Shown here in pieces: positions 12,046-23,581 of a DNA stretch of 64,000 nt. Every line of letters starts with the position of its first letter. Position 1 is the stretch's first letter. The DNA is taken from assembly GCA_033782935.1 (NCBI GenBank), contig JAWQEG010000373.1, forward strand, positions 1 to 64,000, written 5' to 3'. The notes under the pieces were generated by a model, which was given only the letters and a program-made list of their open reading frames with translations, was not told where the DNA came from and did no database searches. The position numbers were made by a program, and so were the translations under genes. Source of the DNA: Petrolisthes cinctipes (Eukaryota; Arthropoda; Malacostraca; Decapoda; Porcellanidae).

Positions 12046-13967
12046 GTGGGATTACCTATGTTTTTGGCAGCCAACGTCGTGTGTGTCCCCTTTGCTCTGT
12101 TGGCTGTGGTCTCGTGTGTTAGGTCGGGGACGGTGCAATGAGGGAGACAGGACTGGGGAAGGTGTGGTGTGGTGTGGTCTGGTCTGTGTTGTGTTGTGGT
12201 GTGGTAATATCAAGTGAGATGAGGCAGTACTTGAGGATAGTACAGTATATAGTATAGGGTGTTGGGTAGGCTATATGGTGGGAGAGACAGAACTGAGATG
12301 TGTGCATTTCCTTCGTCTCTCTTCACCCCTTATTCATTATCTCTCCTTCACCTCTTTTCTCTTCTTCCCCTTCACCTCTCGTCACCTCCTGGCTGGGTGT
12401 TCATGACCATGTTTACCGCTGACCTTCTCCACCTGACCCCAGTCCTCTTACACATTAATAAACAGTCACTGCCCGGCCAAAAGAATAAAGTAAAATAAAA
12501 GTAATATACACAGCGACCCTTGACGAAGCACCCAGCATTTTGAAGCAAAGGACTAAACATTATTACTTACTATTTATCTCTGGGATGTTTGTTCAAGCAT
12601 TACGATTATAAATATTTTTAGCAGAGAAGATGAGGCCTACAGATAATTAATTGTACAGTTGAATATTCTTAAATTTATCAGAAACTATGATAAAAAATAT
12701 TGGTTGAATTATGCACATACCCGGTACTATTTAAAATAATTGTGTTTCTATTTATCGGATATACGAAAAACATGTAAGAGTCGGAACTGCTCAAGCCAAA
12801 CAACTTTTAAATAAAGATTGTATTTATTATGACACAGTTTCCTTATGCGAGGGAGGATATTTTCAGCAGCTGTAAGGATTTCCTGAACGGAGTGTGAGGA
12901 GAAATTATTGACCGTGACTGCACATAATTTATCTCTTACCGGGAGACAGCGTGAAGATGATTCTCACAATGCAACAACAGTGTGCGTGGCTTATTCCCGT
13001 GCTACCAGCCAATGAGTTGCCTACAAGGTTGCTTTGATCTTAGGACTCGGCTTCCTTCACTTCTCTCCTTTCCATTTTCTCTTTTTCCCTTGATCTTTCC
13101 TCTTCTCGCCTCTCATGACTTTCCATTTTCCTTCCCCTTCTATCATCTTTTAGTATTTCATTGCTTCTTAGTTTCTCCTCTTGATATGTGTGACATGGTG
13201 TATGAATATGTAAGTGTGTTTGGATCACATGTTGTTTGTATGTTGAAACTCCAGTAGTGTGTTCTTAGATTGTTTATGTTGATTGTTAGACCCACTCATT
13301 TATAGATTTTTTTTATTATTTGATTATGAACTCAGCCATATGCATCTAGAACTGTTAAGTGAATATCGATAGGAATTATACATATCGATTTGTAGACTTT
13401 GATTTAATGATCTAGTTAACGTTTATTTCCTCCATGATTGAGAGGTTCTGTCCTGCAGTGGAAAATGAAAGTGTAATGAAATACACTTTCTTGTAACTAC
13501 TAGGCCCCGAGACATTAAGGTACTTATAACAAATATAATTCATGTGACATTTTAAATAAACGGATGTTTTTCCAGGAATGTTATCTGTGACATATTGTTA
13601 AGGAAAATTCGTCTGTTGATGGCGGGTGATATGCTGCAGTCAGAGAAAAACACACACCACATTATAACCCCAGGCGAGACTGTATAATATTATTGTCTAT
13701 GAGGTCTTGGTTTTAAGCGTGAGTGAGAAGACGAAGACGGGAATTATTACGATCCCAGCGTCCCTTCTTTCGTCACGAGTCCATCCGTCCTTGAGTGGTG
13801 ATGACGTCAAGTAGTTCCCTCTGGAGTGTTTACAGTCCATTTTTTTTTTCGTCTTTACTACCGTAGGTACCCGAGGGGGAGGGGGAGGGGGCACAATGAT
13901 GTAGGCCTAACACAGGTTAGGGTTTTGGTCTGATGTTCTGTGTTATGAGGTGTTTATTGTCTGTAGC

Positions 13968-14001
<34 letters not shown>

Positions 14002-15530
14002 ATTTATAATCTACACACATTTGTTTTTATGTTACTTATCTTCCACATTTCTGGCTACACATTAACTCGGAGCTAGTACCACTTATAATGTTTGGGCCCG
14101 TCATCTTAATGTCAACACGTGGCAATTCCCTTCGTACACGGGGGGGGGGGGGTATTACACACATTGCCTGAATTACTATATGTCAAGAGGGCAGAATTTT
14201 TTTTTATTTTTATGAAAGTGAGTAGAACAATTATTGTACAGATTAGCTGGTTTGTTTTAAATCATTCAGGGGTTAATATATAACGTTAACTACGACAAGT
14301 GTAATGGGGTATTGATAACGAAATATTGGTGGACTGTCTGTAAACTTTCATAACAATTTTGGGGAGATTTTCAGCCTCAGCGGAGGTTTGCAGTCTCAGA
14401 ACGCTTTTATTAATTTTAACACTGGACGTCAGGAGTATTTCCATTTGATAAGATATTATAATCTGATGTACAGTAATTAATCCTTATAAAGCGGTTTATG
14501 TCCCGGCATATAAGTTAAAGCTTGACAAACTAATAATTATATTGCATGCAAATCGTGGCAGTCCTTAGTGTAGAGCAGTGGCCTATCTGGTCTGTCACAA
14601 TGATAACAAGACAACAACCAGAGATGAATTATTATTACTTAAGACTGGAGGTCATTTGTGTATAATGTGACCCACAAGTGTCTATTCCAGTCACATCTTT
14701 AAACCAGCTGAGAAAATATTCCATTCACCTCTTGAAAAATGCTTGAAAATATTCCAGAGACGATGATAGAAATTTTTACTGTTATCTATGAATATTCATG
14801 TAACATTTTTAATCTTGTATAAAGATTACATCATTAATCTTTTGAAAACAGAATAATAGAATAATAGAAAATAGAATAAAAAAAATAGCCCAATCACATA
14901 TTGAAAGCAAAATTAATAATTCTTAAGATCTTTAAGTATAAATACCTACAACAGAGCTCTGCCAGGGGAGAAAACCAGCTAGGCTACTCTCCTCCTTCCT
15001 CCTTCTCCCGTCACGCCTCGCTGACTCCTTCCTTTCTCCTGGGGTGTCTGTCCTTACTGTCTCTTTCTCTCTCCGGGAACTGCCTATTTTATAGAATGAA
15101 TTCGTTGGCCTCCTGTTATTGTGCAATATGTTTATTGTCTAGTCTCTCTCTCTTTATATATAATTATAAACAAGTAATTAATGCTGCCTTTACCTAACAC
15201 GCATACTGTACACCATTTCCCGATTGCTTAAATGTTTTTAAAGTTTTTCTTGTTCATTTTTGTGTCCAACTGATTGGCTTTGTCTTTTAATTTATCATTA
15301 TGACGATGATGGATATGATGATTAGATAATGATGACGTAAGACAAATACTGTAGCTTTAAAAATATTCCAAGACTCATCATCCTATTGTTGCAGAATCAT
15401 AAGAATAGAAAGTAATAATTGTCGTGACTCTCTGAGTCTATAAAAAGTCAATTTTGGGTTAGGCAGAGTCTCCGACTTTTAGGATATAAGAATATTCATC
15501 AGACAACTATCTACCTGACACCTCGTTCCC
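11307..15530. other. long gene-poor stretch
   Basis: No exon with both splice signals and protein similarity was found. Features seen are (TG)n at about 11994-12038, (AG)n at about 13969-13998, a run of 13 G at about 14140-14152, and several T- or A-rich tracts. The GGTGTGGT-rich text around 12160-12205 is simple sequence. Confidence 0.5.
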
Positions 15531-15535
15531 TCTGG

Positions 15536-15850
15536 GAACTTCCCACCAAGGGGGTGGTCACGACAAAAGTTTCCAGTTCTCCCTCTTCCAACACCCTTTC
15601 GCTCACTCAAACTCTTCCTTTCCACACAAGTTTTACTCTCTTATGTATTCTTTCACTCTGTTCGCACACCTGAATATTGGTCTCCCTCTCACACCAGACT
15701 CCTCACTCTGACTCCCATAATCCTTCATCGTAAACTTCCAAACTTTGTTTTTTGTGTGTCCAAACCACCTCAGTACTACACTACACCTCGACCACCCCAC
15801 ACCCATACTACATCCCTCATATACTCCTATTGCTTTCTCCATCTCACATT
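15536..15850 (-). pseudogene. RTE-like LINE 3'-end fragment
   Basis: Read on the minus strand, this matches the LINE 3' end at 51913-52250 in order. It has a 'RWFGH' box (residues LRWFGHTKNK), then GVRGRP followed by a conserved RVKEY segment, and finally a non-coding CCACCCCCTTGGTGGGAA.GAACGAGG block. Such basic-aromatic and GRP motifs are typical of the C-terminus of RTE-group LINE polyproteins. It is 5'-truncated and contains at least one stop after the RVKEYIRE segment. Family assignment rests on motif recognition plus the internal match to the other copy. Confidence 0.7.
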
Positions 15851-16268
15851 GTCAAGCCACACACTTCTCTCAAGTAGTTCAGACAACTGTAGAGAGGAAA
15901 TGTTAAGAAAGTGGAAGGAAAGTAAAAGATAATGCAAGAAAAAAAGTCTAGAAAGCCAATGGAATTGCAAATTACTTCAATATCGTTTAAGAAGTGTGCT
16001 GTTGGGTAGGTTGTCACAATAACTTACTCGTCGTGGGCCAAATATGACATTACTGCTTGACTTCCACTGACCCCACTTGACCGAGTGTGGTCGCCAAAAC
16101 TTTTTAACAACGCGGATTTTCGTGTGTTGAGTGCATGTTAAATGCCCATGCCAGGCAGGTCAACACACACAGGGTGAACTCTTGTTTCTTTTATGATTTG
16201 ATGGTGTTACTGAGCAAACCATATTGTTCGTTATATTGTTACAACAGCTTGGGTCCTAGGTAACATAC

Positions 16269-16426
16269 CTGAACTGACGCCAGGCGATCCAAACTGACTC
16301 ACGAAACTCCCAGTCATCCAAGGGTGAGATGCAGGGCAGTGACACTCTCTCGTCCACCCGTTGTCTGTCTACTCCCTTCCCCATCTTGTATCTTCTATCC
16401 TTGACGTCTTGTATTATTTTAACAAC
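16269..16426 (-). CDS. orphan splice-bounded exon of an unidentified gene
   Basis: On the minus strand a 158-nt open exon is framed by a good acceptor (CCTCTTTGCCAG before 16426) and a good donor (CAG then GTATGT after 16269). It encodes 52 codons plus two bases, reading VVKIIQDVKDRRYKMG and ending DWEFRESVWIAWRQFR. The composition looks like ordinary protein: charged, with Trp and Cys and no low complexity. I do not recognise the family, and I could not place flanking exons. The exon leaves in phase 2. It could also be a decayed exon. Confidence 0.45.
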
Positions 16427-16639
16427 CTGGCAAAGAGGAAAAATATACATTATTAACATTGAAATGGTTTGCGAGACCTGAGCGCGTTATGATTTTAGAA
16501 TTACATCTGTTATTAGGCCTATATGTTTCTAGGTGTAGGTATCATTATGATAATTGAAGGAAGTGAGAGATGACGTGTACGTCACCTTAAGTGTGCACCT
16601 GTGGCTCTGTCTCACCTTGTCCTCGTATTCTCACTAGTC

Positions 16640-16805
16640 ATCAAATTCCCTGGACACCTGCTTCCATCTCTCTTCTTATTGATTGCGTCACTTATAGTCA
16701 AGTGGTATCTAAATTAATTCCAAAAAGATCTCCAGCTGGGGAACGAACCCGGATAGGCTACTCCTATAACGAGACCCTAGTGGTAACCACTGCACCACCA
16801 CACCA
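16640..16805 (-). repeat. tRNA-derived SINE
   Basis: On the minus strand the head carries an RNA polymerase III A box (TGGTGCAGTGG, plus coordinates about 16787-16797) and a B box (GGTTCGTTCC, about 16739-16749) at tRNA-like spacing. This is the usual layout of a tRNA-derived SINE. The body runs downstream to roughly 16640, where the end is not sharp. The acceptor stem does not obviously pair, so I do not call a functional tRNA. Confidence 0.65.
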
Positions 16806-17056
16806 TTAAAAAGAGAGATAGTCTCACTATCCATTGAAAAGTATTACCAACATAATTGCTTTTCTTGCACGGAGATATCTTTGGTACATTAGGCCCTATT
16901 CGTATTCGTGCATGTATTATCACGTCGATCCGTGTATAGGCGTTTAGAAATTGTATATACAAGGACTGTGATGCTTTAATCTCGACTCTGCTTTATTTAT
17001 GTGACTGGTTCTAGGACGTAGCGGAATTATGCGATACAGCACTGACAGTCCTTATG

Positions 17057-17092
<36 letters not shown>
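17057..17092. repeat. (CA)n microsatellite
   Basis: A clean CA array of about 18 units. Confidence 0.9.
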
Positions 17093-17094
<2 letters not shown>

Positions 17095-18019
17095 TGTACT
17101 GTATACTATTATGATGAAATGGGGCCTATGAAGGTTAGAGTGCAAGACAGGGTGATGTCATGGTTATTCTGATCTCTATCTGCTTTCTTTCATGACTGGT
17201 AACTTTTGAGGTGTTTACAAACTCACACCTTCTTAGGAAAGTGTGTCAACCGCTGAGTAGCCTACTGTTACTATTATTTTGTAGCCTTTTGGGTATATAT
17301 TATGCATATTAAAACATTTACTCAACTATGTTATTTACAGTATATAAACACTATATTGTACTTAGAACATGGTATTTGTCTGGTGCCTTTTTGCCTGGTG
17401 AAAAGTGAAGAATGCGCCATAGACCTACAGTATAGTTAATTATATCCCATTTATTTCTGGAAAGTGTTTGTCATTATTATGGATAACTATGCCGCCCAGT
17501 TGTGGTCTGTCTCCTTCCTTCACAAATATGGCTACTAAGATCTGAAAGGGAATATATATACTTCATTTATCAGGTATCACAAAGGAAGACAATTATTATC
17601 ACCAAGAGCCAATGAAACCCAAGAATGGTTCGTCGCTGCCAAATAAGCCTACTATTACTTTCTCATAAATGAAGGTGACGCTTATTTTTAGACACAGACG
17701 TTGTAAGGTACCAACCATTGGAGGTGTGTACAGGTACTGTACGTACATACATACACACCAAGCTCTTACTTACCCTCTGACCTCATCCACACACGCACAT
17801 GTTTCCCCCTTTGTATATAGATTGTTGCAACAAAGATATTTATGATACGAGAAGTTGGAGTTGTTGATTTCTCCAAAATGTATATCTCAATAATAGTTCA
17901 TGTAGAGGAGAAATCCACAACCTCCATCGTATTTTGTAATTTGAGAAAATATAAGCAAATTAAGAGTAAACTTCACATTATGTATTCAACAGGACCCAAC
18001 CACTCAAGGACCAAGCAGG
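17093..18019. other. upstream region of the small heat shock protein gene
   Basis: No exon is recognised. A putative splice acceptor (TATTCAACAG, ending about 17990) lies 30 bp before the start codon at 18020. The first coding exon is therefore probably preceded by a non-coding 5' UTR exon that I could not locate. I saw no convincing run of alternating nGAAn heat shock elements here. Confidence 0.4.
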
Positions 18020-21000
18020 ATGTCAACACTGGGGAAGTCGCTGAAGGTGGTGGAAAGAGAGAGGTTCTTCGACGATGCCTTCTTCAGGGAAGCTTGGGAT
18101 GACTTCGAGAGAGCCATGCAGTCTGTGCTCGACAAGTTTGACAACACTGGACTCACGGTGGGTTTTAAAGAAGGGGAAGAGAAACATTTAGCCACATTCC
18201 TAATCGCATGACAGCTTAAAATTCAGTCACGACAAGTGTACCAACACCTTATAATGCTTGAAGGTTTGAAGTGAGTGTATAACTGTACTGTATAGTACAT
18301 GCAGCCAAAGTATACACTATTAGGCTATACAGAGAGGAACGGGGTTGGCATGGGTCCGAAAGGGTGCTAAAACCCTTAAAGCATTGCCCACCACTTTATA
18401 CATTTCGCTGTTAGGCTACCCTCATTATGAACTTGTTTTTAGCCCTCATTATGCATTTAATTTTTACCCTCCATTATGTACAGTCGCGTTCTGGAGTAAC
18501 GCAACACTCATGGGCTCTTTGGACAAAATAACTGAAAAAGTAGGAGTGAACACGGTATACTTACATATTTAGGATGTATAATACCCTCTTCCTATTGTGT
18601 TTACTCCCGCTTTTTCAGGGTTATTTGTGTCCAAAGAGCCCCTAAGTATTGTTACTCCAGAACGCGACTGTACTTCATATTACCTTTCATTATGCTTTCC
18701 ATTATGTACTTCATTAAATGCTTACTGTTTACCTTCATTAAGCACATTAACCACTAGACTTTCCCCTTCATTATGTAGTGTACAAGGGATCCACTTGGCA
18801 TACACCTTCCCATAATAAAAGTTGTGTATCATCTGACTGACAGAACTGTGACCACAGCCAAGCTCATAACAACTTGTTCACCCATTTTTACACATTATTT
18901 TCACAGTGCTTAACTGCTATATAGAGATGGTGATGTTTACTGTATAGGGATAGCCTATACCTGATACAGTACTCTTAGGTAATTTACATACACAGCAGGT
19001 CAACAACACATCACTGTCATCACCTCGTAGGGGGGGTATTGCCTGTAGTGATGTGGGCAAAACTTTAAGGGTTTTGGCGCCCCTTCGGCCACAGCCACTA
19101 GCTTTCAGTTTTTCAACTGTCCCTCTATTTTTTCTGTTTCCTTCCTGCTTGCTGTCATACCTCTCTATCACTTTTTTCTGGCGCTATATGACCTCGCTGT
19201 TGCTGAGCGTAATATCAATCAATCAATCAATCAATCACTACTGTCATCAGGCTTTCCCTCTTACTATTACTTGTATTCCTTGTGAATGCAGTGTGTCTGG
19301 GCATTTCAAACAAAATTGGACATGATTCTGAATTGCTTGAACTTTTTCTTTACTTCACAGGTGAGGACATCTTAGTCCTCACCTTATTCACCGTAGAAAA
19401 AAAAAAAAAAAAAGCACACCTCTCGACAAGGGCCAGAGAAAGATGCAAATGTCACCAGCCATTGTTTAAAGGTTAGCAGGACCATTTATTGTCAATTTAT
19501 TGTTGCCTTCCAATAATATTGTTTTAATAGGCCTAGGGTTTTGTTTGGACACTGCCGGTTAACTAAAATAACTTTCAGACCTCTACTATGGGGAGAAGTA
19601 AGTCAATAACTGATACCTTTGGATGCATTGAAGTCTACTTATTCTTCCATTTAGGCCCCCTTGGCTATACAGAGGTAGTCTGTTTTGATACAGTTTGGAT
19701 TCCTAGATGAGAACATCTTTGAAATTCGGTAATAGTCTTTTTATATACGGTAAGGTTAATTTTCATGCACTGTAGCTAGTTAGCCAAAGGATTTTTATTA
19801 TTTCATATTGGTGCTTTCTTTGATACAATAGTATATAAATTAATTACATTATACAGTGAAACTGAAATTACTTTATACTCATTTAATCCCTTAAGAAAGG
19901 CTTGCATTGCTGATGATATACCTGAACAAACACCAGACAATTCCGAAAGCCTTGGGAAAATCCCCTCTTCTTCAGAGATTATTTAATTTTCATGCTACAG
20001 CTACATTCAAATACATACTTGACTTGGTACCTTCCAGGTTGATGCTGGTTCAAGAACACAGTGCCAAGACGTGTATAGCAAAATCCGCAGTAACAACATC
20101 GACGAGGACCTCTATGCTTCACAGGCCATTCAGATCAATGAGAAAGATGGCAAATTCCAGGTGAATACAAAGCTGTAATGCAGTACTGTATATATCTAAT
20201 TTTGCACCAGTCTCTATTGAGAAGTGTGATATGTAACATTTTGTAGGATATATTAGATTAAATTTTATAACGATTCCTATGTGTATAGAAAGTTTATACA
20301 ATAGTAATGTTAGATGTAACGTTTGACTGTGGTTGTCAGGCGGTGATGGACGTAAAAGACTTCAACCCGAGGGAGCTGCAGGTGCGGGCTGTGGATGACC
20401 GTATTGTGGTTGAAGGATCCTACCAAAAGGTATATATTTAATTTCATACAGGTAGAAGTTCATTTTAGGCCATAAGGACAGTGAAGCCTACTGAGAGTAC
20501 TGGAGGGAAACTTAGTACTCCCAACAAAGTTTGTTTCACACAGGACTAGGATTACATACAAACAATATTCTGTTATTCCTGTAGTATTCTTAAGCCTTAC
20601 CTTGTTGTTTTTGTTATACAGGAATCGACTGCATGATATTGCAAGCAGCATATGTAATTTTACTGCAGGGTGAAAATCTAATGTCCAAATGTGTTCTGAC
20701 ACATAGTGTACAGTATCTACTATAAACACAAATCATGCAAGTGCAATTGCAAATGTAAAAACACATCTACAGTGCAGTACTCACATAAAGTAGAAAGCAT
20801 ACCTTTCCTTTGCGCTTTAGGAGGAAGGCAGAGATTGAGAAGAGGCATTTTCAATGTATTGTAACATATCAAAATCAGGTAGCCTAAATGTAATCTATGA
20901 CATAATACTGTTGGAAATTTCGACTTGTATATTATTTAAATAACATGGAAATATCACTGCAGTACAAATATTACATAATTTATGTTGCACAGATATAATA

Positions 21001-23581
21001 TTATATGGGCAAGAAAGGGCGAGAAAATGTGTTTTACTTATTTGAATAATCATTGTCTCTTTTCTGGGGGGTAGCGAGGACTGGAACCACCAGCCTTAGA
21101 AATAGAAAAATGAAATTTTGATGATGATCATCATAATTACAGTGATGATGATGAAGATGTCTGTTTTAACAGGTATCTGAAGACGGCAGTTCCTCCTCCT
21201 GCAAATCCTTCTACAGAGAGTTTGCCTTACCCGCAGCTGCTGACATAGACTTTGTGTCCACTGCGCTCTCCAAAGATGGCATCCTCACAATTAAAGCTCC
21301 TAAGAAGGTACAGTGAAAGTTTCATCAACTGTATAGAAAATATAATAAAAAAAAAACTTATGAATTGCATGCTTTATTGTGGTCGACTTGTAAAAGAGAA
21401 TAGCCAAACGTCTACATCCATGTATCATATTACCACATTCGGGGGTGTATGGGCCTGCTGAGGCTGGGCCACCATGGTCTGATCATTTAAGGGATGGGAG
21501 GGCCAAGGCCAATACTGTATTGGCCTTGGGAAGGGCAACCCTTAGTGACATTACATGGGAGGAAGCTGCAGCCAGTGTTGCACATTTGAACAAGAAATGG
21601 AAAGGGGCAAGATAAAGCAAGGCATCCCAGCACTTGATTGGCCAGGACATGAATTAGTGTACAGATTTTATCTTTAGCCATTATAATATCTTTATCTCAT
21701 TATGTAAGTACTTAATATTATTCAGTACAGTATTTTCTTAATTGGTTCATGAATTATCTCTTATTACAACTATGTGTCTTTCCAAAACAGGAAGGGTGTG
21801 CAGTGGGTGACGGTGTCCACCCAAGCGGGAGCAGCAGCAGCTGCAACACATCCTCCAGTGCCCAGCAATCATCCTCTTTCTCTGATAGCAACTCATTCAA
21901 GAGCTCATCCTCACGCACAGTTGTACAATCCTCATCGACCAACACAGAGAACTCTGGGGATGGATATGACAGCTTGCCAAAGGAGATGCGTGACAAGCTG
22001 ATGTTCTGTGACTCCGGCTTTGGCTCAACCAAGACCAGCACTTGCTCCTCTCCGGCACCCAGCGAGGCTGGTTCAGAGTCCTCACGTGTGTCCTCGACGA
22101 TGGAATTTGACCTGAGCAAAAAGGCTCCCGTGCGCACAGAGGTGGCCTTCAATGTGTCCACCCCAAGCCAGTCTTCCCAACCTCCTACCTATCAGCAGCA
22201 ACCTTCACAGCAGTCAAAGTTCCAGCATCCACCATCACAGCAGCAGCTCCATCAGCAACCATCATCACAGTATTCTCAATATCAACAGCAACAACAACCT
22301 CCTCCTCAACCTCAGGTCTATCAACAGCCACAACAGCAGTACCATTCAACACCACAATCCCAGTTCCAGTATCAATCTCCACCTCAATCTCCTTTCCAGC
22401 AACCCTCACAGTTCCAGTCGCCCCCACCCCAGTCTCCTTTTCAGTCACCCCCACCACAGCCTCCTTTCCAGTCACCCGCACCACAGCCTCCTTTCCAATC
22501 ACCCCCACCACAGACACAGTATCAGTCACCCCCACCACAGACACAGTATCAGTCACCCCCACCACAGACACAGTATCAGTCACCCCCTCAATCACCCTTC
22601 CAGAAACAGCAACCACAGTCACAATTCCAACAACAACCACTTCAATCAAACTTCCAGCCTCAGTCACCACCATTTGTGTCCCCTCAAGGTGCCCCAGAGA
22701 TGTTCCAACAGTTTTCTCAGTTTGGTGGTCAGGGAGGTCAACAGTCCATGGCTCCAGCTGCTCCCCAACCATCTAAGCAGCCAGCCCCATCGGTGGCTGT
22801 GGGTTCAGGCAAACAATCAAATATTAATATCACAGAGAAAAATGGACGTCGTGTAATGACATCCCAGACATCCAATGTGGTGCAGGAAAAAGATGGCTTC
22901 ATGGAGCATAAAGAAACAGCAGCAGAGATCACGGACAAGGACAGCCAGGCTGCGCGTCGGGAAGCTTCATCCAAGATGAGTCGTATGGAGGAGGACCCCA
23001 AAGGCAAATTCAAGCGTTCCGAGTCTGCTGATGCTGCGGAGGTGAGTGAATCCTGCGTGCAGCACCTGCCAGATGGTTCTGTAATGTCCGTTAAGAAGAA
23101 CTCATCCTCCACCTCCTCCTTCAAGCAGTCCTTCTCCAGTAGCAGTGATGACCCCTTCTTCCAGCCACCCTCAAACTTCCCTTCTGGCTTTGAGGATCTG
23201 AAGAATCTTATGGGAAGAGGACAGAACCTCATGTCTCAGATGTCCACTGACTCTATGGGCTCCACACTCTCTGGCAGGTCAGGCTTCACAGACATGTCCA
23301 ACTTTTCACACTTCAGCGATACTTCTTCACAGTTTTCAGACATGCCCAGCTTCTCCAACATGTCCAGTTTCCCCACCATGGGACAGATGCCTTCAAGTAG
23401 ATTTAACCAGCAACCAACCTCACAGCAACAACAACAGCAGCAGCAGTTCAAGACAGGTCCTGGGGGTATGGGCCTGGAGGATTTCAACAGTCCCGGGTTA
23501 TCCAAGTCCTCAAACTCCTTCTCTTCCAGCTCCTTCTCCAAGTCTTCCTTCTCCTCCAGCTTTGGTGATGGCAACTTCTAA
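18020..23581 (+). CDS. small heat shock protein (alpha-crystallin domain) with long Q/P/S-rich C-terminal extension
   Basis: Five exons join in phase 0 with GT..AG introns: 18020-18157, 20038-20160, 20340-20429, 21173-21307 and 21791-23581, giving 758 residues. Small heat shock proteins are ATP-independent holdase chaperones. Residues 1-46 include an aromatic/acidic helix (FFDDAFFREAWDDFERAM). An alpha-crystallin domain spans about residues 80-162, with VMDVKDFNPRELQV, the EGSYQK turn, REFALP and DGILTIKAP at its end. Residues 163-758 are unusual. They hold a Ser-rich part, then a Q/P-rich block with repeated QSPPPQTQY units, a charged segment around NITEKNGRRVMTSQTSN, and a Ser/Phe-rich tail with a run of eight Q. 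Family members are typically about 150-250 residues, so this protein is about four times longer. The extension is fused in frame through a normal intron. ATG 18020 is the first Met in this exon. The exact orthologue is not identified. Confidence 0.92.
18346..18402 (-). repeat. head fragment of the dispersed SINE-like (AATC-tail) repeat
   Basis: The minus strand reads GTGGGCAATGCTTTAAGGGT then TTTAGCACCCTTTCGG, matching the heads at 19041 and 59052. It is truncated on both sides and sits in intron 1 of the small heat shock gene. Confidence 0.5.
18479..18672. mobile_element. palindromic Tc1/mariner-like MITE
   Basis: A 194-bp element has imperfect terminal inverted repeats extending over most of its length. 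It begins TACAGTCGCGTTCTGGAGTA and ends with the reverse complement, TACTCCAGAACGCGACTGTA. CAGT termini flanked by TA are the hallmark of Tc1/mariner-type elements. It lies in intron 1 of the small heat shock gene and has no coding capacity. Confidence 0.85.
19041..19238 (+). repeat. dispersed SINE-like repeat with (AATC)n tail
   Basis: The repeat starts near GTGATGTGGGCAAAACTTTA, continues through GGCGCCCCTTCGGCC, and contains CTGGCGCTATATGACCTCGC. It ends in AATCAATCAATCAATCAATC at about 19213-19236. An inverted copy with the same order and a GATT tail is at 58852-59052. The short tandem-repeat tail suggests retroposition by an RTE-type LINE. No A/B box was identified. Confidence 0.7.
21503..21529. 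other. perfect 13-bp-arm palindrome in intron 4 of the small heat shock gene
   Basis: The arms are CCAAGGCCAATAC and its exact reverse complement, GTATTGGCCTTGG, separated by one base. No function is assigned. Confidence 0.7.
22499..22585 (+). repeat. 27-bp coding tandem repeat inside the small heat shock gene
   Basis: Three near-identical 27-bp units encode the nonapeptide QSPPPQTQY in tandem within the Q/P-rich extension. The preceding related units (QPPFQSP) are more diverged. It is a likely site of length polymorphism in the protein. Confidence 0.85.

Noticed and set aside
16727..16803. Functional tRNA gene
   Set aside because: A and B boxes are present, but the acceptor stem does not pair and a SINE body follows. 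Better explained as a tRNA-derived SINE.
19359..19385. Hairpin AGGTGAGGAC / GTCCTCACCT near an A run
   Set aside because: It looks like a terminator-style stem-loop, but it lies in an intron of a eukaryotic gene. No RNA gene structure surrounds it.
22152..22856. Open frames inside exon 5 of the small heat shock gene in other frames and strand
   Set aside because: Shadows of the Q/P-rich repetitive coding sequence. The spliced frame alone continues the chaperone domain.
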